Positions 1-7,436 of a stretch of 64,000 nucleotides of DNA are shown piece by piece. The position numbers and the translations under genes are program-made. The DNA lies in contig JAXMBI010000018.1 of NCBI GenBank assembly GCA_046349955.1, positions 1 to 64,000 on the forward strand, given 5' to 3'. The notes under the pieces were generated by a model that ran no database searches, had not been told where the DNA came from, and saw nothing but the letters and a program-made list of their open reading frames with translations. Numbering within the stretch: position 1 is the first letter of the stretch; each line of letters opens with the position of its first letter. Origin of the DNA: JBGAPH01 sp046349955 (GTDB lineage: Bacteria > Planctomycetota > Planctomycetia > Pirellulales > JBGAPH01).

Positions 1-35
1 GCCGGGCGCTTAGCTGGCCGGCAGATCTGGCGTCG

Positions 36-114
36 TCTAGCGGCCGGCATCCCGAGCGTGAGATAATAGGCCGCCAGGGGGCCTCTCAAGGATCAGACGA
101 TGGCTAGGTTTTCG
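36..114 (+). repeat. Leader duplication, copy 1
   Basis: This stretch upstream of the LRR gene matches 1331-1409. Both copies hold TCTAGCGG, then GATAAT exactly 26 bases later, then AAGGATCAG and an ATG exactly 38 bases after GATAAT. The first codons (ATG-GC-AGGTTTTCG) also match. The conserved spacing suggests a duplicated promoter and leader shared by paralogous genes; GATAAT could be a -10 element but no good -35 box is visible. Confidence 0.6.
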
Positions 115-996
115 CGGCGGTTGAGTCGCATCCTTTGCTGGATGCTTTGTTCGATCGCCTTGGGTTTACTCTTGGCAGCCTACGTAGCCGTTCGATGCCA
201 TCGGCATCGTGCGATTGCAGAAGCGGTGAAGAATGCAGGCGGGGCAGTGGTGTCATTGCCGCAGTGGCCTTGGGACTGGCTTCGGTCGATTACCGGGCTT
301 CAGGCCGCTAACGCAGACCTCGTCCGCCTCGACGGAGGCTCTGATGTGAACACCGCCTTGCAGGCATTGGTCGAGTATGACTCCGTCACGCATCTAAGCC
401 TTGCGGGCGCACATGTCACCGAGCATGACATGAGGCTCATGCAGTCTATCAGCTCCCTCCAGGTGCTCGGCCTTAGTGGCGAGGGCATCCGAGATAGCCA
501 GATTCCATTCATCGTAGACATGCCAGCTCTGCGTGTGCTAGCCATTACCGACGCCCCTCTGAGCGACAGAGGGATCGCCGAGTTAAAACGTCGGCCGTCG
601 ATTGCCGGGCTGGAACTGGCGAGAACCAGAGTGACTGGGGCCGGGCTTTCCGCGTTCTCGCAACTCGAAGGCCTCATCCTTGATTCAACCGCACTATCCG
701 ATGTCGGCTTGCGCGAGATTGCAAGCCTCAGGCACTTGCGGCGCTTGAGCCTCAATGATGTTCGGCTGTCTGAGGCGTTACTCGTTGAGTGCGTGACGAA
801 ACTTCCGAATCTTGCGAGGCTTGAGGTGAATGGCACTGCAATCTCCGATGTCGGACTCGAGGCGATTCTTCATCACCGCTCATCCGGGTGGTTGTGGATT
901 GACGTCCATAACACGAACGTGACGACCGCTACAGCGCAAAGGCTTGCTCAACAGTATGGCGTCAGATTGGTGTACAGCACCGAGTGGGCCAAATAG
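100..996 (+). CDS. Membrane-anchored leucine-rich repeat protein
   Basis: The 298-residue product has an N-terminal membrane segment (about residues 13-32) and then, from about residue 75, repeats of the LxxLxLxxTxIxDxGL type, for example TRVTGAGL, TALSDVGL and TAISDVGLEAI. Such LRRs are abundant in planctomycetes and act as protein-binding scaffolds; the ligand here is unknown. The start is supported by AAGGATCAG just upstream and by the duplicated leader. The first residues (MARFS) match the start of the next membrane gene, so it belongs to a local paralogous set by its N-terminus only. Function is inferred from the repeat architecture alone. Confidence 0.75.
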   Translation: MARFSRRLSRILCWMLCSIALGLLLAAYVAVRCHRHRAIAEAVKNAGGAVVSLPQWPWDWLRSITGLQAANADLVRLDGGSDVNTALQALVEYDSVTHLSLAGAHVTEHDMRLMQSISSLQVLGLSGEGIRDSQIPFIVDMPALRVLAITDAPLSDRGIAELKRRPSIAGLELARTRVTGAGLSAFSQLEGLILDSTALSDVGLREIASLRHLRRLSLNDVRLSEALLVECVTKLPNLARLEVNGTAISDVGLEAILHHRSSGWLWIDVHNTNVTTATAQRLAQQYGVRLVYSTEWAK

Positions 997-1052
997 CTCG
1001 TTCGACCTTGGTGCTTGCTGGCCGCACGAACTGAAGCTCGGCGTGTCGCGGC

Positions 1053-1295
1053 ATGGTCTTCGCCATCCTGTTGGTCGCCGCCGTCCGAATTAAGGTGGAG
1101 CAGGACCGGACGGAAGCGGTGTGGCGGCAGAAGCGGCGGTGGGAGCAGAGCTACGAAACAAGGCTCCGCTTGCAGGGCGAGGCATGGAGCAGGCTCGTGG
1201 ACGAGGCGAACGACCTTCGGGCACGGCTGGGGGAGCCCAGGCGGCCCAAAACGCCGAGTGAGCACGCGCCGATCGGTGATGTCTACACTCCCTGA
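1053..1295 (+). CDS. Small hypothetical protein with N-terminal hydrophobic segment
   Basis: This 80-residue frame begins with a short hydrophobic stretch (MVFAILLVAAV) followed by a charged, helix-prone region rich in Arg, Glu and Trp. An in-frame stop lies at 1032 and no ribosome binding site is seen before the ATG, so the start is uncertain and the N-terminus may be truncated. Its shape resembles the short membrane-plus-coil proteins next to it. It sits between the LRR gene and the duplicated leader at 1331. No family recognised. Confidence 0.35.
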   Translation: MVFAILLVAAVRIKVEQDRTEAVWRQKRRWEQSYETRLRLQGEAWSRLVDEANDLRARLGEPRRPKTPSEHAPIGDVYTP

Positions 1296-1330
1296 GGGCG
1301 CGTCGGCGACCCCGCGGTCGACTGGGGCGA

Positions 1331-1409
1331 TCTAGCGGAGGGTATCTCAAGCGAGGGATAATGGCATGCCGGGGGCGAACACAAGGATCAGTCGATGGCC
1401 AGGTTTTCG
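1331..1409 (+). repeat. Leader duplication, copy 2
   Basis: Second copy of the 79-base leader found at 36-114, with identical spacing TCTAGCGG-26-GATAAT-38-ATG. It precedes the 151-residue membrane protein. Bases between the fixed blocks have diverged, so the duplication is not recent or the fixed blocks are under selection. Confidence 0.6.
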
Positions 1410-1850
1410 CTGAAATGCTTGCTTGCGTCCGTTGGGCTTACGGCCTTTTTCTTTGCAGCCCTGTGCAATCCCTCCGATCGGTGGAAGGTCGCCTCGCAAA
1501 CGATGGTGCTGCTGTTGCTCACCTATGGGGCGATCCGAGCATGCGTTCCCAACTCGAAGCAGCGGGTCTTCTGGAGCGCATTTGTGGTTACTTCGTTGCT
1601 CTGGGCGATTGTCGCTCCCATGCTCACACAGTATGCGTTCCCACTCAACTTGGTTGATTACGTCTCATGGTGGTTTAAGAAACCGGACGCGGTCATCGGA
1701 ACCTATTCAACTCAGGCGGCTTGGGCAACTGCGCCGAGCACGTTTCGAGATCAGTTTCGTGACGTTGGTGTTCCCCTCGTGTCGCTACTGGCGGGCGTGA
1801 TCGGCGGAGTCTACGCCGAATACTTGGCCAATAAGGCGGCGCGGCCATGA
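1395..1850 (+). CDS. Small multi-pass membrane protein (FSLK family)
   Basis: The 151-residue product opens with MARFSLKCLL and contains about four hydrophobic segments (near residues 8-22, 34-48, 60-76 and 125-142). The FSLKxLL opening is a common N-terminal signature of small planctomycete membrane proteins; their role is unknown. AAGGATCAG upstream supports the start. The stop overlaps the next start (ATGA), so it is translationally coupled to the following gene. Confidence 0.6.
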   Translation: MARFSLKCLLASVGLTAFFFAALCNPSDRWKVASQTMVLLLLTYGAIRACVPNSKQRVFWSAFVVTSLLWAIVAPMLTQYAFPLNLVDYVSWWFKKPDAVIGTYSTQAAWATAPSTFRDQFRDVGVPLVSLLAGVIGGVYAEYLANKAARP

Positions 1851-2257
1851 AACCGTCCTTCTCCCTAAAGTGGCTCTTTGTCGGCGCCGCCGCCGTCGGC
1901 CTCCTGATCACCGCTGTTTTGCATTCCAACAGGTGGTTCGTATTTGCGAGCTGCTTGGTCATGGTGGGGCTTTGCTCGTTTTCAGCGTTTCGAGGACTGC
2001 TACACGGGTGGAGAGCCCCATTTTCGCTCGGGTTTGCGATCACAGCACTTTTCTGTTACTCGGCCGATCTGCCGAGGGACGCCGTCTGGCTCATCAACCC
2101 GGCGAATGCATACATCGAAGACGACAATGAGGTGCATAGACGAATGATTGGGGAGCACATCTTCACCTTCCTGGTCTCCTCAGTGGGCGGGATTGCGGCA
2201 AGCTACTATGCGTTTCGTTGGTCAGTCCCCGAAGTGAAACCAAAGGCGAAGCCATGA
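1847..2257 (+). CDS. Small multi-pass membrane protein (FSLKWLF family)
   Basis: This 136-residue protein starts with MKPSFSLKWLF and has about four hydrophobic segments. It overlaps the previous gene by ATGA and overlaps the next gene in the same way, giving a three-gene coupled operon of paralogous N-termini. The tail is short and Lys/Pro-rich (VPEVKPKAKP). No enzymatic motif is visible. Function unknown; inferred to be an inner-membrane protein. Confidence 0.6.
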   Translation: MKPSFSLKWLFVGAAAVGLLITAVLHSNRWFVFASCLVMVGLCSFSAFRGLLHGWRAPFSLGFAITALFCYSADLPRDAVWLINPANAYIEDDNEVHRRMIGEHIFTFLVSSVGGIAASYYAFRWSVPEVKPKAKP

Positions 2258-2687
2258 AACCTTCCTTCTCCCTGAAGTGGCTCTTTGCCGCCGTAACCCT
2301 TGTGGCCGTCCTGCTCGGTTGGATGATTGACCGAGGCCACTTGGCTGACGAACGGTGGGCGGCTCGCGAACGGGAAATGGCGAGAGACTGGGTATTGCAA
2401 CAATTATTGTGGTGGGACCCAAGCCATCCCGGGCAGCCGTCTCATATGCCCTTCAGAGGCGCATCAGAGTCGAACGAGATCGCCTTACTCTATCGGGCAG
2501 TGAGCTAAGGGAGGAGCAAATCGACGAACGACTCGCCGCCGGCTTAATCGGACTGGCTTATCGCGAGATCGTGCTTGTCAAAGTGACACTGCGACCGGAG
2601 GCGAAAACGGTGTTGGGCTGGGTGTACGACTCGTCCGTCGATGGCGACGTTCAACGCTTTAGAATGAAAACCACCGTCCAGAAATAG
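2254..2687 (+). pseudogene. Third FSLKWLF-family gene, apparently frameshifted
   Basis: The frame opens at the ATGA overlap with MKPSFSLKWLFAAVTLVAVL, nearly the same first residues as its upstream neighbour, and one membrane segment. It stops at 2508 after about 84 residues. From about 2490 a different frame continues without stops to 2687 with a protein-like sequence (SELREEQIDERLAAGL ... VLGWVYDSSV). Joining the frames near 2500 would give one protein of about 143 residues. Either the gene is broken by a one-base change, or there are two short genes, or the base call is wrong. Confidence 0.5.
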
Positions 2688-2788
2688 GAGACTGGCGGTG
2701 CTTGGCTGTGAAACCGCATTTCCCCCGGACGTTCAGCTCCGCCACTCTGCCGCCGGCCAAGCCCGCGCCGAATCTTAATCAACCCCGA

Positions 2789-3521
2789 CTAGCGCGCCTC
2801 GCCCCGCGGCAGATACACCGTCATCGTGGTCCCCCGGCCCAGCGCGCTCTCGGCGGTGACTCGTCCGCCGTGGGCTTCGACGATCGATTGGCAGATGCTG
2901 AGCCCCAGCCCCGTGCCGCGGACGACGCGGCCGCGCGGTTTCTCCGCGATAGAAGCGGTCGAAGATGTGCGGCAGGTCGGTGGGCTGAATGCCCGTGCCG
3001 GTGTCGGCGACGGTCAGTACGGCCAGGGCCACCTCGCGGTCGGTCGACAGCCGCGCCGACACGCGGCCCTTCTCCGGCGTGAACTTGAGCGCGTTTTCGA
3101 TCAGGTTGTTGACGACCTGGCGGAGCCGCGTGGGATGCCCTCGATCCAGACATCGGGGGCAAGGTCGGCCTGCAGCTCGATGCCGCGCTCCTCGGCCAGG
3201 CCTGGAACATGTCGAGCAGGCAGGCGGCCACGCGATCGAGCTGTACGCGCTTGTAGGCAGCCGCAGCTCGGCGTCGGTTTCGGCCAACAGCAGCAACTGA
3301 TTGACCAGCAGCCCAAGCTTGGCGCACTCGTTGAGAATCAGCTCGAGCAGCTCCTTGTATTCTTCGAGCGAGCGGTCGCTGGCCAACGCCACCTCGACGG
3401 AGCTCCGCTGCGCGGCGCAGGCGACGAGCTCGATCAGCTTTCGGCCACGACGAATCACTTCCTCGACCGCATTGCCACCTACTCGCAGCACAATCAGCAG
3501 TTGCTCGAGGGAAAACTCCAC
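2789..3521 (-). pseudogene. Decayed sensor histidine kinase (HisKA/HATPase remnant)
   Basis: Pieces of a two-component histidine kinase appear in order but in at least three frames: helix of the dimerisation domain (EVALASDRSLEEY, LVNQLLLLAETDA), a linker (YKRVQLDRVAACLLDMFQ), then AEERGIELQADLAPDVW, the N box (RQVVNNLIENALKFTP), G1 (VADTGTGI), FDRFYRG, and after another shift the G2 box (RGTGLGLSICQSIVEAHGG) ending VYLPRGEAR at 2789. The H box region around 3430 is scrambled: Ser and Glu-Leu codons survive but no His codon lies between them. The sensor and membrane part is missing, and the remnant stops where a dispersed repeat begins at 3524. Several independent frameshifts argue for real decay. 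Confidence 0.75.
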
Positions 3522-3523
3522 GC

Positions 3524-3792
3524 AGCCCCGTTAGGGGCGACCGACGGTAGCCCAGGGCAAGGACGGCGCTAGCCGGCCGCCGCCCTGGGTTACGGTCAAG
3601 GGAGACGAAGAGCCCCGGAGGGGCGAAAGAAGTCCATGGGGCATGGGCAGGTCGGTTTGGGCGGGCATCATGCCCGGAGATCGTTTCTGTCGCCCTTATC
3701 GGGCTCGGTCGGTTACTTCTGACCTAACCCAGGGCTGCGGTCAGCTGGCGCTGCCCTGGCCCTGGGCTAACTCTCGCGCCCCTAGCGGGGCT
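3524..3792 (+). repeat. Hairpin-rich dispersed repeat, copy 1
   Basis: A roughly 270-base element bounded by AGCCCCGTTAGGGGC and GCCCCTAGCGGGGCT, each self-complementary. Inside are more hairpins, among them AGCCCCGGAGGGGCGA and a stem built from GCCCAGGGC and GCCCTGGG. The reverse complement of 40602-40862 matches it almost end to end, including AAGGACGGCGCTAGCCGG, GGTCGGTTTGGG and GCATCATGC. It codes for nothing obvious. It abuts the truncated end of the histidine kinase remnant, which suggests it was involved in that breakage. Confidence 0.8.
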
Positions 3793-3874
3793 AAAGCGAG
3801 CCCAAACAACGAGAACTCGCAACCTCGAAACTCTCCGTAGCGTTCCGAGTGGTGTTGCCGCTCGCGGTTCGCGG

Positions 3875-4042
3875 CTACCTCCGCCCCATCCCCTCCATGA
3901 GCCGGCCGATCCAGAAGATCACCGCCCCCACGACGGCCAGCATCAGCATTTCCCGCAGGCCGAGCCCCGTGAGTTGCATGATAATGGCCAGCGGCAAGAG
4001 CGCAAGACCGATCATTTGCAGGGCGCGGCCGAACAGGATCAT
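3875..4042 (-). CDS. Conserved small two-helix membrane protein
   Basis: The 55-residue product begins MILFGRALQMIGLALLPLAI and has two hydrophobic helices joined by a short polar loop (GLGLREM), ending with RLMEGMGRR. Small proteins of this layout recur in planctomycete genomes; no function is known to me. It is transcribed away from the DUF983 gene, with 141 bases between the starts that presumably hold both promoters. The longer open frame upstream of this Met lacks protein-like composition, which is why I use the internal start. Confidence 0.55.
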   Translation of the reverse strand: MILFGRALQMIGLALLPLAIIMQLTGLGLREMLMLAVVGAVIFWIGRLMEGMGRR

Positions 4043-4183
4043 GGCGACGGTGGGTGCGCGGGCGTTGGGGAAAGCGAGTATGATGCTCTGAGCAGCCCCG
4101 CGCGGCAAGCACCGCTCGCGCGTCTGGTTCCCCTGCTCTCCGCAACGATTCCGCGCCTCATCTCGACAACGATCCACCACGCC

Positions 4184-4600
4184 ATGCGTCTTTGGCAAAT
4201 CCTCGGCCGCAGTTTCCGCCTCCGCTGTCCCGCCTGCGGCCGCGGCAAGCTGTTCGCCGGCTGGTTCACCATGCGTCCGGAGTGCGAACATTGCGGCCTG
4301 CGGTTCGAGCGCGAACCCGGCTTCTTCCTGGGCTCGATCTACGTAAACTACGGGCTGACGGCCGTGCTCGTGACGGCCGCGTACTTCGGCCTCTTCTTCA
4401 CGAACACGCTCACCGACCCGCAGCGGCCGTGGTCGCTCGTGGCCTTCAGCGTGCTCTTTCCGCTGTGGTTCTTCCGCTACGCGCGCAGCCTGTGGCTGGG
4501 GTTCGACCAGTTGTTCGATCCCCGCGCCCGCCAGACCCCGGCGACGCCAGGCGCCGGCCGCGACTCCTCCGTCGCCCCCCGAGAACAGAGCCGGACCTGA
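4184..4600 (+). CDS. DUF983 family zinc-ribbon membrane protein
   Basis: The 138-residue product starts MRLWQILGRSFRLRCPACGRGKLF. Two CxxC pairs (CPAC near residue 15, CEHC near residue 33) form a likely zinc ribbon, followed by EPGFFLGSIYVNY and two membrane helices. This is the DUF983 arrangement; in alphaproteobacteria members lie near cytochrome oxidase assembly genes, but no such genes are here. The C-terminal 30 residues are Pro/Arg/Ala-rich and probably disordered. Longer in-frame starts exist upstream, but the family N-terminus fits this ATG. Confidence 0.8.
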   Translation: MRLWQILGRSFRLRCPACGRGKLFAGWFTMRPECEHCGLRFEREPGFFLGSIYVNYGLTAVLVTAAYFGLFFTNTLTDPQRPWSLVAFSVLFPLWFFRYARSLWLGFDQLFDPRARQTPATPGAGRDSSVAPREQSRT

Positions 4601-4638
4601 ATTGCGCCCCCGTCTCGCCCCCCGGCCGCGAGAACATG

Positions 4639-4740
4639 CTAACGCCGCGACATCCGGCCTGCCACGTAGCCGCCGAGTGCGCAAAGGACGCAGGCGAACA
4701 CCACGATCACTTTGAAGGTGAGCGGGGAGACGGAGATCAT
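4639..4740 (-). CDS. Very short single-pass membrane protein
   Basis: A 33-residue frame: MISVSPLTFKVIVVFACVLC then a glycine-containing turn and a basic tail (GRMSRR). GAGG lies about ten bases upstream of the ATG. One membrane helix with a positively charged C-terminus would place the tail in the cytoplasm. Too short for homology reasoning; it may be a real small membrane protein or chance. Confidence 0.4.
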   Translation of the reverse strand: MISVSPLTFKVIVVFACVLCALGGYVAGRMSRR

Positions 4741-4869
4741 TGATGGAGCCTCAACGCGACTGCGGGTCGTCACGGTGAGTGTACCAGACAATTTCACGGA
4801 AGCTGCACCCGGCAATTCCTTCCGGGCGGCCGGCCCGACTTGCTTCGCCAAAGATCGCCGAGGAGATGA

Positions 4870-5577
4870 ATGCGACCCAAGAAGTTAGGCCAGCTACCTC
4901 GCTGGGATTCGCTGGCGCGCCCTGCTGGCGCCGAGTCAAACCCCTATTTGCCCGTCGCCGCTACCGGCGATCTTCAGATTTTCTCGGAAGCCGCGCTTTG
5001 GGACGCCGCTGTTCGGTATCAGGCGCCGAAGGTCCCATCGCGATTGCTGATTATTGCGATCTCCTGCCTCCTCGTCGGCAAACCCTTGCCAGCGGCGACC
5101 ATCAATATGTCAGCGTTTCTCGATGCAAGCGGCGTCGTCGATCCACGCGGCCCCGGTCGTCAAGACGATCTGCCGATCATCACGGCATCGTCCGCTAAGG
5201 GCGTCTGCGTGTTCGAACTGGACACGACCACCAATGTCCTTTCCTACGAGATCCTGTTCACCGATCAACTGCTGGCAGGTCTGGAGATTGGAGCCGACTT
5301 GCGCGCACCCGATTCCGCGGCGGACGTTTTGTTCCCGCTGCCGTTGGGACATTACAAGGGCGGGGTCACCCGGGCCCTTGCACCGCCTGAAGTGGCAAGC
5401 CTGGCCGTTGGGGCATGGTCGGTGAGCATCCGCACAGCGGCGTACCCCGCCGGGGAGATCGGCGGGTACATCGGCACGGCGCCAGAGCCGGCGAGCGGCT
5501 CCTTGGCTCTGACGGCGCTCGTCCTCCTAGCCGTGTTCTCGGCGCAAGCATGCTTGGCTAAGTTTGTTCCTGTTTGA
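4870..5577 (+). CDS. CHRD-domain secreted protein with PEP-CTERM-like tail
   Basis: The C-terminal two thirds carry a CHRD (chordin-type) domain: NMSAFLDASGVV, LSYEILFTDQLLAGLEIGA, HYKGGVTRALAPPE and the typical ending AYPAGEIGGYI. The last 25 residues (APEPASGSLALTALVLLAVF) look like a PEP-CTERM sorting signal. A signal-peptide-like segment (LLIIAISCLLVGKPLPAA) lies at residues 59-76 of the longest frame, so the true start may be the TTG at 5044 rather than the ATG at 4870, which does have GAGGAG just upstream. CHRD proteins are extracellular; this one is probably exported and anchored or released by exosortase. Confidence 0.75.
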   Translation: MRPKKLGQLPRWDSLARPAGAESNPYLPVAATGDLQIFSEAALWDAAVRYQAPKVPSRLLIIAISCLLVGKPLPAATINMSAFLDASGVVDPRGPGRQDDLPIITASSAKGVCVFELDTTTNVLSYEILFTDQLLAGLEIGADLRAPDSAADVLFPLPLGHYKGGVTRALAPPEVASLAVGAWSVSIRTAAYPAGEIGGYIGTAPEPASGSLALTALVLLAVFSAQACLAKFVPV

Positions 5578-5803
5578 CCGCATGGCATGCATCGGTGTCA
5601 CCTTGGCTGGCCTATCTCAGGGTGGGGCGCGCGGCTGTTGTGGTTGCTCAGGCTCTCTCGAACGGTTGCCCGCAAGCCGCGCTGGTGTTCGAGGTCGGAA
5701 TCTCGCGACGGCGATTCCCCACCGGCCCCCTCCTTTGGTATCATCGCACCAGCGAATCCCAACTCCCTCCGTCCGGGGCGCTTCCCGCAGAAATCACCGA
5801 GCC

Positions 5804-6031
5804 ATGAAATTCATCGAGATGTCGGGCAAGCAACTGCTGAAGATCATCAACGACGGCGAGGTCGATCCCAAGGAACTGGCGGCCGCCGGAGTGAAGGATC
5901 TGAGCATCATCCGCATCAACCAGCAGGGGGACATCGAAATCCGCCGCCGCGAAGGTTGGGATGTGATCGGCGGGCTAATCGGCGAGTTCGAACACCGCCT
6001 GCACCACGAGACGGGGCTCGACTGGGCCTAG
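5804..6031 (+). CDS. Conserved hypothetical 75-residue protein
   Basis: Begins MKFIEMSGKQLLKIINDGEV and ends HHETGLDWA. The composition is soluble, with alternating charged and hydrophobic residues and a beta-like middle (LSIIRINQQGDIEIRRREGW). The longer frame upstream has an unprotein-like Arg/Pro-rich composition, so this ATG is preferred. I recall similar short proteins in planctomycetes but no function. It is followed by convergent genes on the minus strand. Confidence 0.6.
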   Translation: MKFIEMSGKQLLKIINDGEVDPKELAAAGVKDLSIIRINQQGDIEIRRREGWDVIGGLIGEFEHRLHHETGLDWA

Positions 6032-6076
6032 CGGCGTCGTCGGCCGCAGCCCCAGCGCCTAATCGGACGCGCCCTG

Positions 6077-6658
6077 CTAGCGCTGCGGCTCGCGCGGCAC
6101 GCGCACTTCGGCCAACCGGCCGCGTTGCGGCAGTGCGCCGACCAGGGCGTAGACGCCGAAGAAGAGCCCCGAGAAGAGTAGATCGGCCGCCAGCATGTAG
6201 CGGTAGAACGGGGCCGCGTTCAGATAGCACTCCGCGAGACCCGCCCAGGTGTGGGCATACCAGTCGTTGAAGGCCCAGACGGCGAAGTTCGTGGCCACGA
6301 AAAAGGCCACCGATGGCAGCAGCACGCAGGCCCCGACGCGCAGGGGGGACACACGCGACCGCAGCATCCAGCCCAGCCCGGCCGCGAGCAGGAACGCGCC
6401 GTACACGGCGGCCATCTCGCCCGCGTTGTTATAGGTCGGCAGCCACAGGTTGCTCAGGATGAGCACGGCCAAGGGGGCCAGGGCGGCGACCAACGCGCGG
6501 GAGAAGTAGAAGCCTGCGAACAGGGCAACTGCGCCCGTGGGCGTGAAGTTGGGGGTTTCCAAGAAGGCAAAGCGGCCGGCTACTCCGCAGGCCACCAGCA
6601 GGGCGAACACGAACACTTCTTGGGCAGCCGACTTCTTCACAGTGGTCTCCTCAGCCAA
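6077..6658 (-). CDS. DUF6580 family membrane protein, putative transporter S component
   Basis: The 193-residue product has about five membrane helices and the diagnostic NFTPTGAVALFAGFYF segment near residue 37, followed by a helix-loop with LWLPTYNNAGEM. This matches the DUF6580 family, regarded as ECF-type substrate-binding-like membrane proteins. The next gene upstream (66 bases away, same strand) encodes a DUF4430 protein, the domain found at the C-terminus of transcobalamin. That pairing suggests uptake of cobalamin or a similar cofactor, which is inference. No ATPase or T component is encoded beside it. Confidence 0.65.
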   Translation of the reverse strand: MAEETTVKKSAAQEVFVFALLVACGVAGRFAFLETPNFTPTGAVALFAGFYFSRALVAALAPLAVLILSNLWLPTYNNAGEMAAVYGAFLLAAGLGWMLRSRVSPLRVGACVLLPSVAFFVATNFAVWAFNDWYAHTWAGLAECYLNAAPFYRYMLAADLLFSGLFFGVYALVGALPQRGRLAEVRVPREPQR

Positions 6659-6724
6659 AGTCAGGACGCAAGCCGATAGCGCGCATTACGATGCGCTGCG
6701 AGGGGCTCCGAGCCAATCTCGGTT

Positions 6725-7171
6725 CTACCGCATGGAGCCGAAGGTCCACAAGACCTCGTCCCCGGCCGCGAGCGTGGACACGCCGGCCCCCCGCTTGGCC
6801 TTTTCCCCATTGATCTGATACAGCCAGTTTCGACCGCCGCCCCCTTCGTTCTCCAGATCGTCGATCGCCTCGACGAACGCCGTGGCGCCGGATCCGCGAT
6901 GCTGGACCTTGACGCCCCGTTTGTGCCGCCCGGCCTGCTCGAGCGATTCAAGGGCGGTCAGGCCCGGCTTCCATTCCAGGGCCTTGAACCGCTTTTCGAC
7001 GCCGTCGCCGTAGTCGACGGTCAGCTTGATTTGAGGCGGCGCCTTGTCAGCCGGGTCGGGCTGCTTTTCCTGACCGGCCCATGCGCGAGCGGCGACCATC
7101 ATGGCCAACCCGAGCGATAAGCCCAGCCCCCAACGCGATGAGAGCGAAAGCGGGGAGCGCGGCATCGTCAT
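6725..7171 (-). CDS. DUF4430 domain exported protein
   Basis: The 148-residue product has a signal peptide (residues 1-32, ending ARAWA). The mature part contains the DUF4430 pattern: a beta strand IKLTVDYGDG, GLTALESLEQA, then GGGGRNWLYQINGEKAKRG and a final DEVLWTFGSM. In this fold the NWLY..NG loop is typical, and related domains bind cobalamin in transcobalamin. It is first in an operon with the DUF6580 membrane protein. I looked for a cobalamin riboswitch upstream and did not find one. Confidence 0.7.
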   Translation of the reverse strand: MTMPRSPLSLSSRWGLGLSLGLAMMVAARAWAGQEKQPDPADKAPPQIKLTVDYGDGVEKRFKALEWKPGLTALESLEQAGRHKRGVKVQHRGSGATAFVEAIDDLENEGGGGRNWLYQINGEKAKRGAGVSTLAAGDEVLWTFGSMR

Positions 7172-7436
7172 CCTCGCGGGCGGCGGGCCAAGGGGCTGTG
7201 GGGAAACGGGTCTAGCCTAGGGATGCGACCTCGTTTGTCAAGCACCCACCTGACGTGCCGCGGCGGGGCCTGCACGTGGCAATGCATGGGATCGAGCGGC
7301 TCGCGTGCAGCGTAGAATGAAAGCAGCGGCGACGGTTTGTCGCGCTGTCCCCAACGCAGTATGTTCTAGCGCGGCAGCCTGCGACGCAGGAAGCGCTCGA
7401 GTTGCCCGCCCCGTGCCCATCGACCTGGACTGCACC

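Noticed and set aside
3524..3792. Insertion sequence with a transposase
   Set aside because: Neither copy of the repeat contains an open frame with transposase features; it is better described as a non-coding hairpin-rich element.
7172..7436. Cobalamin riboswitch upstream of the DUF4430 gene
   Set aside because: No B12-box-like core or the expected helices could be recognised on the minus strand.
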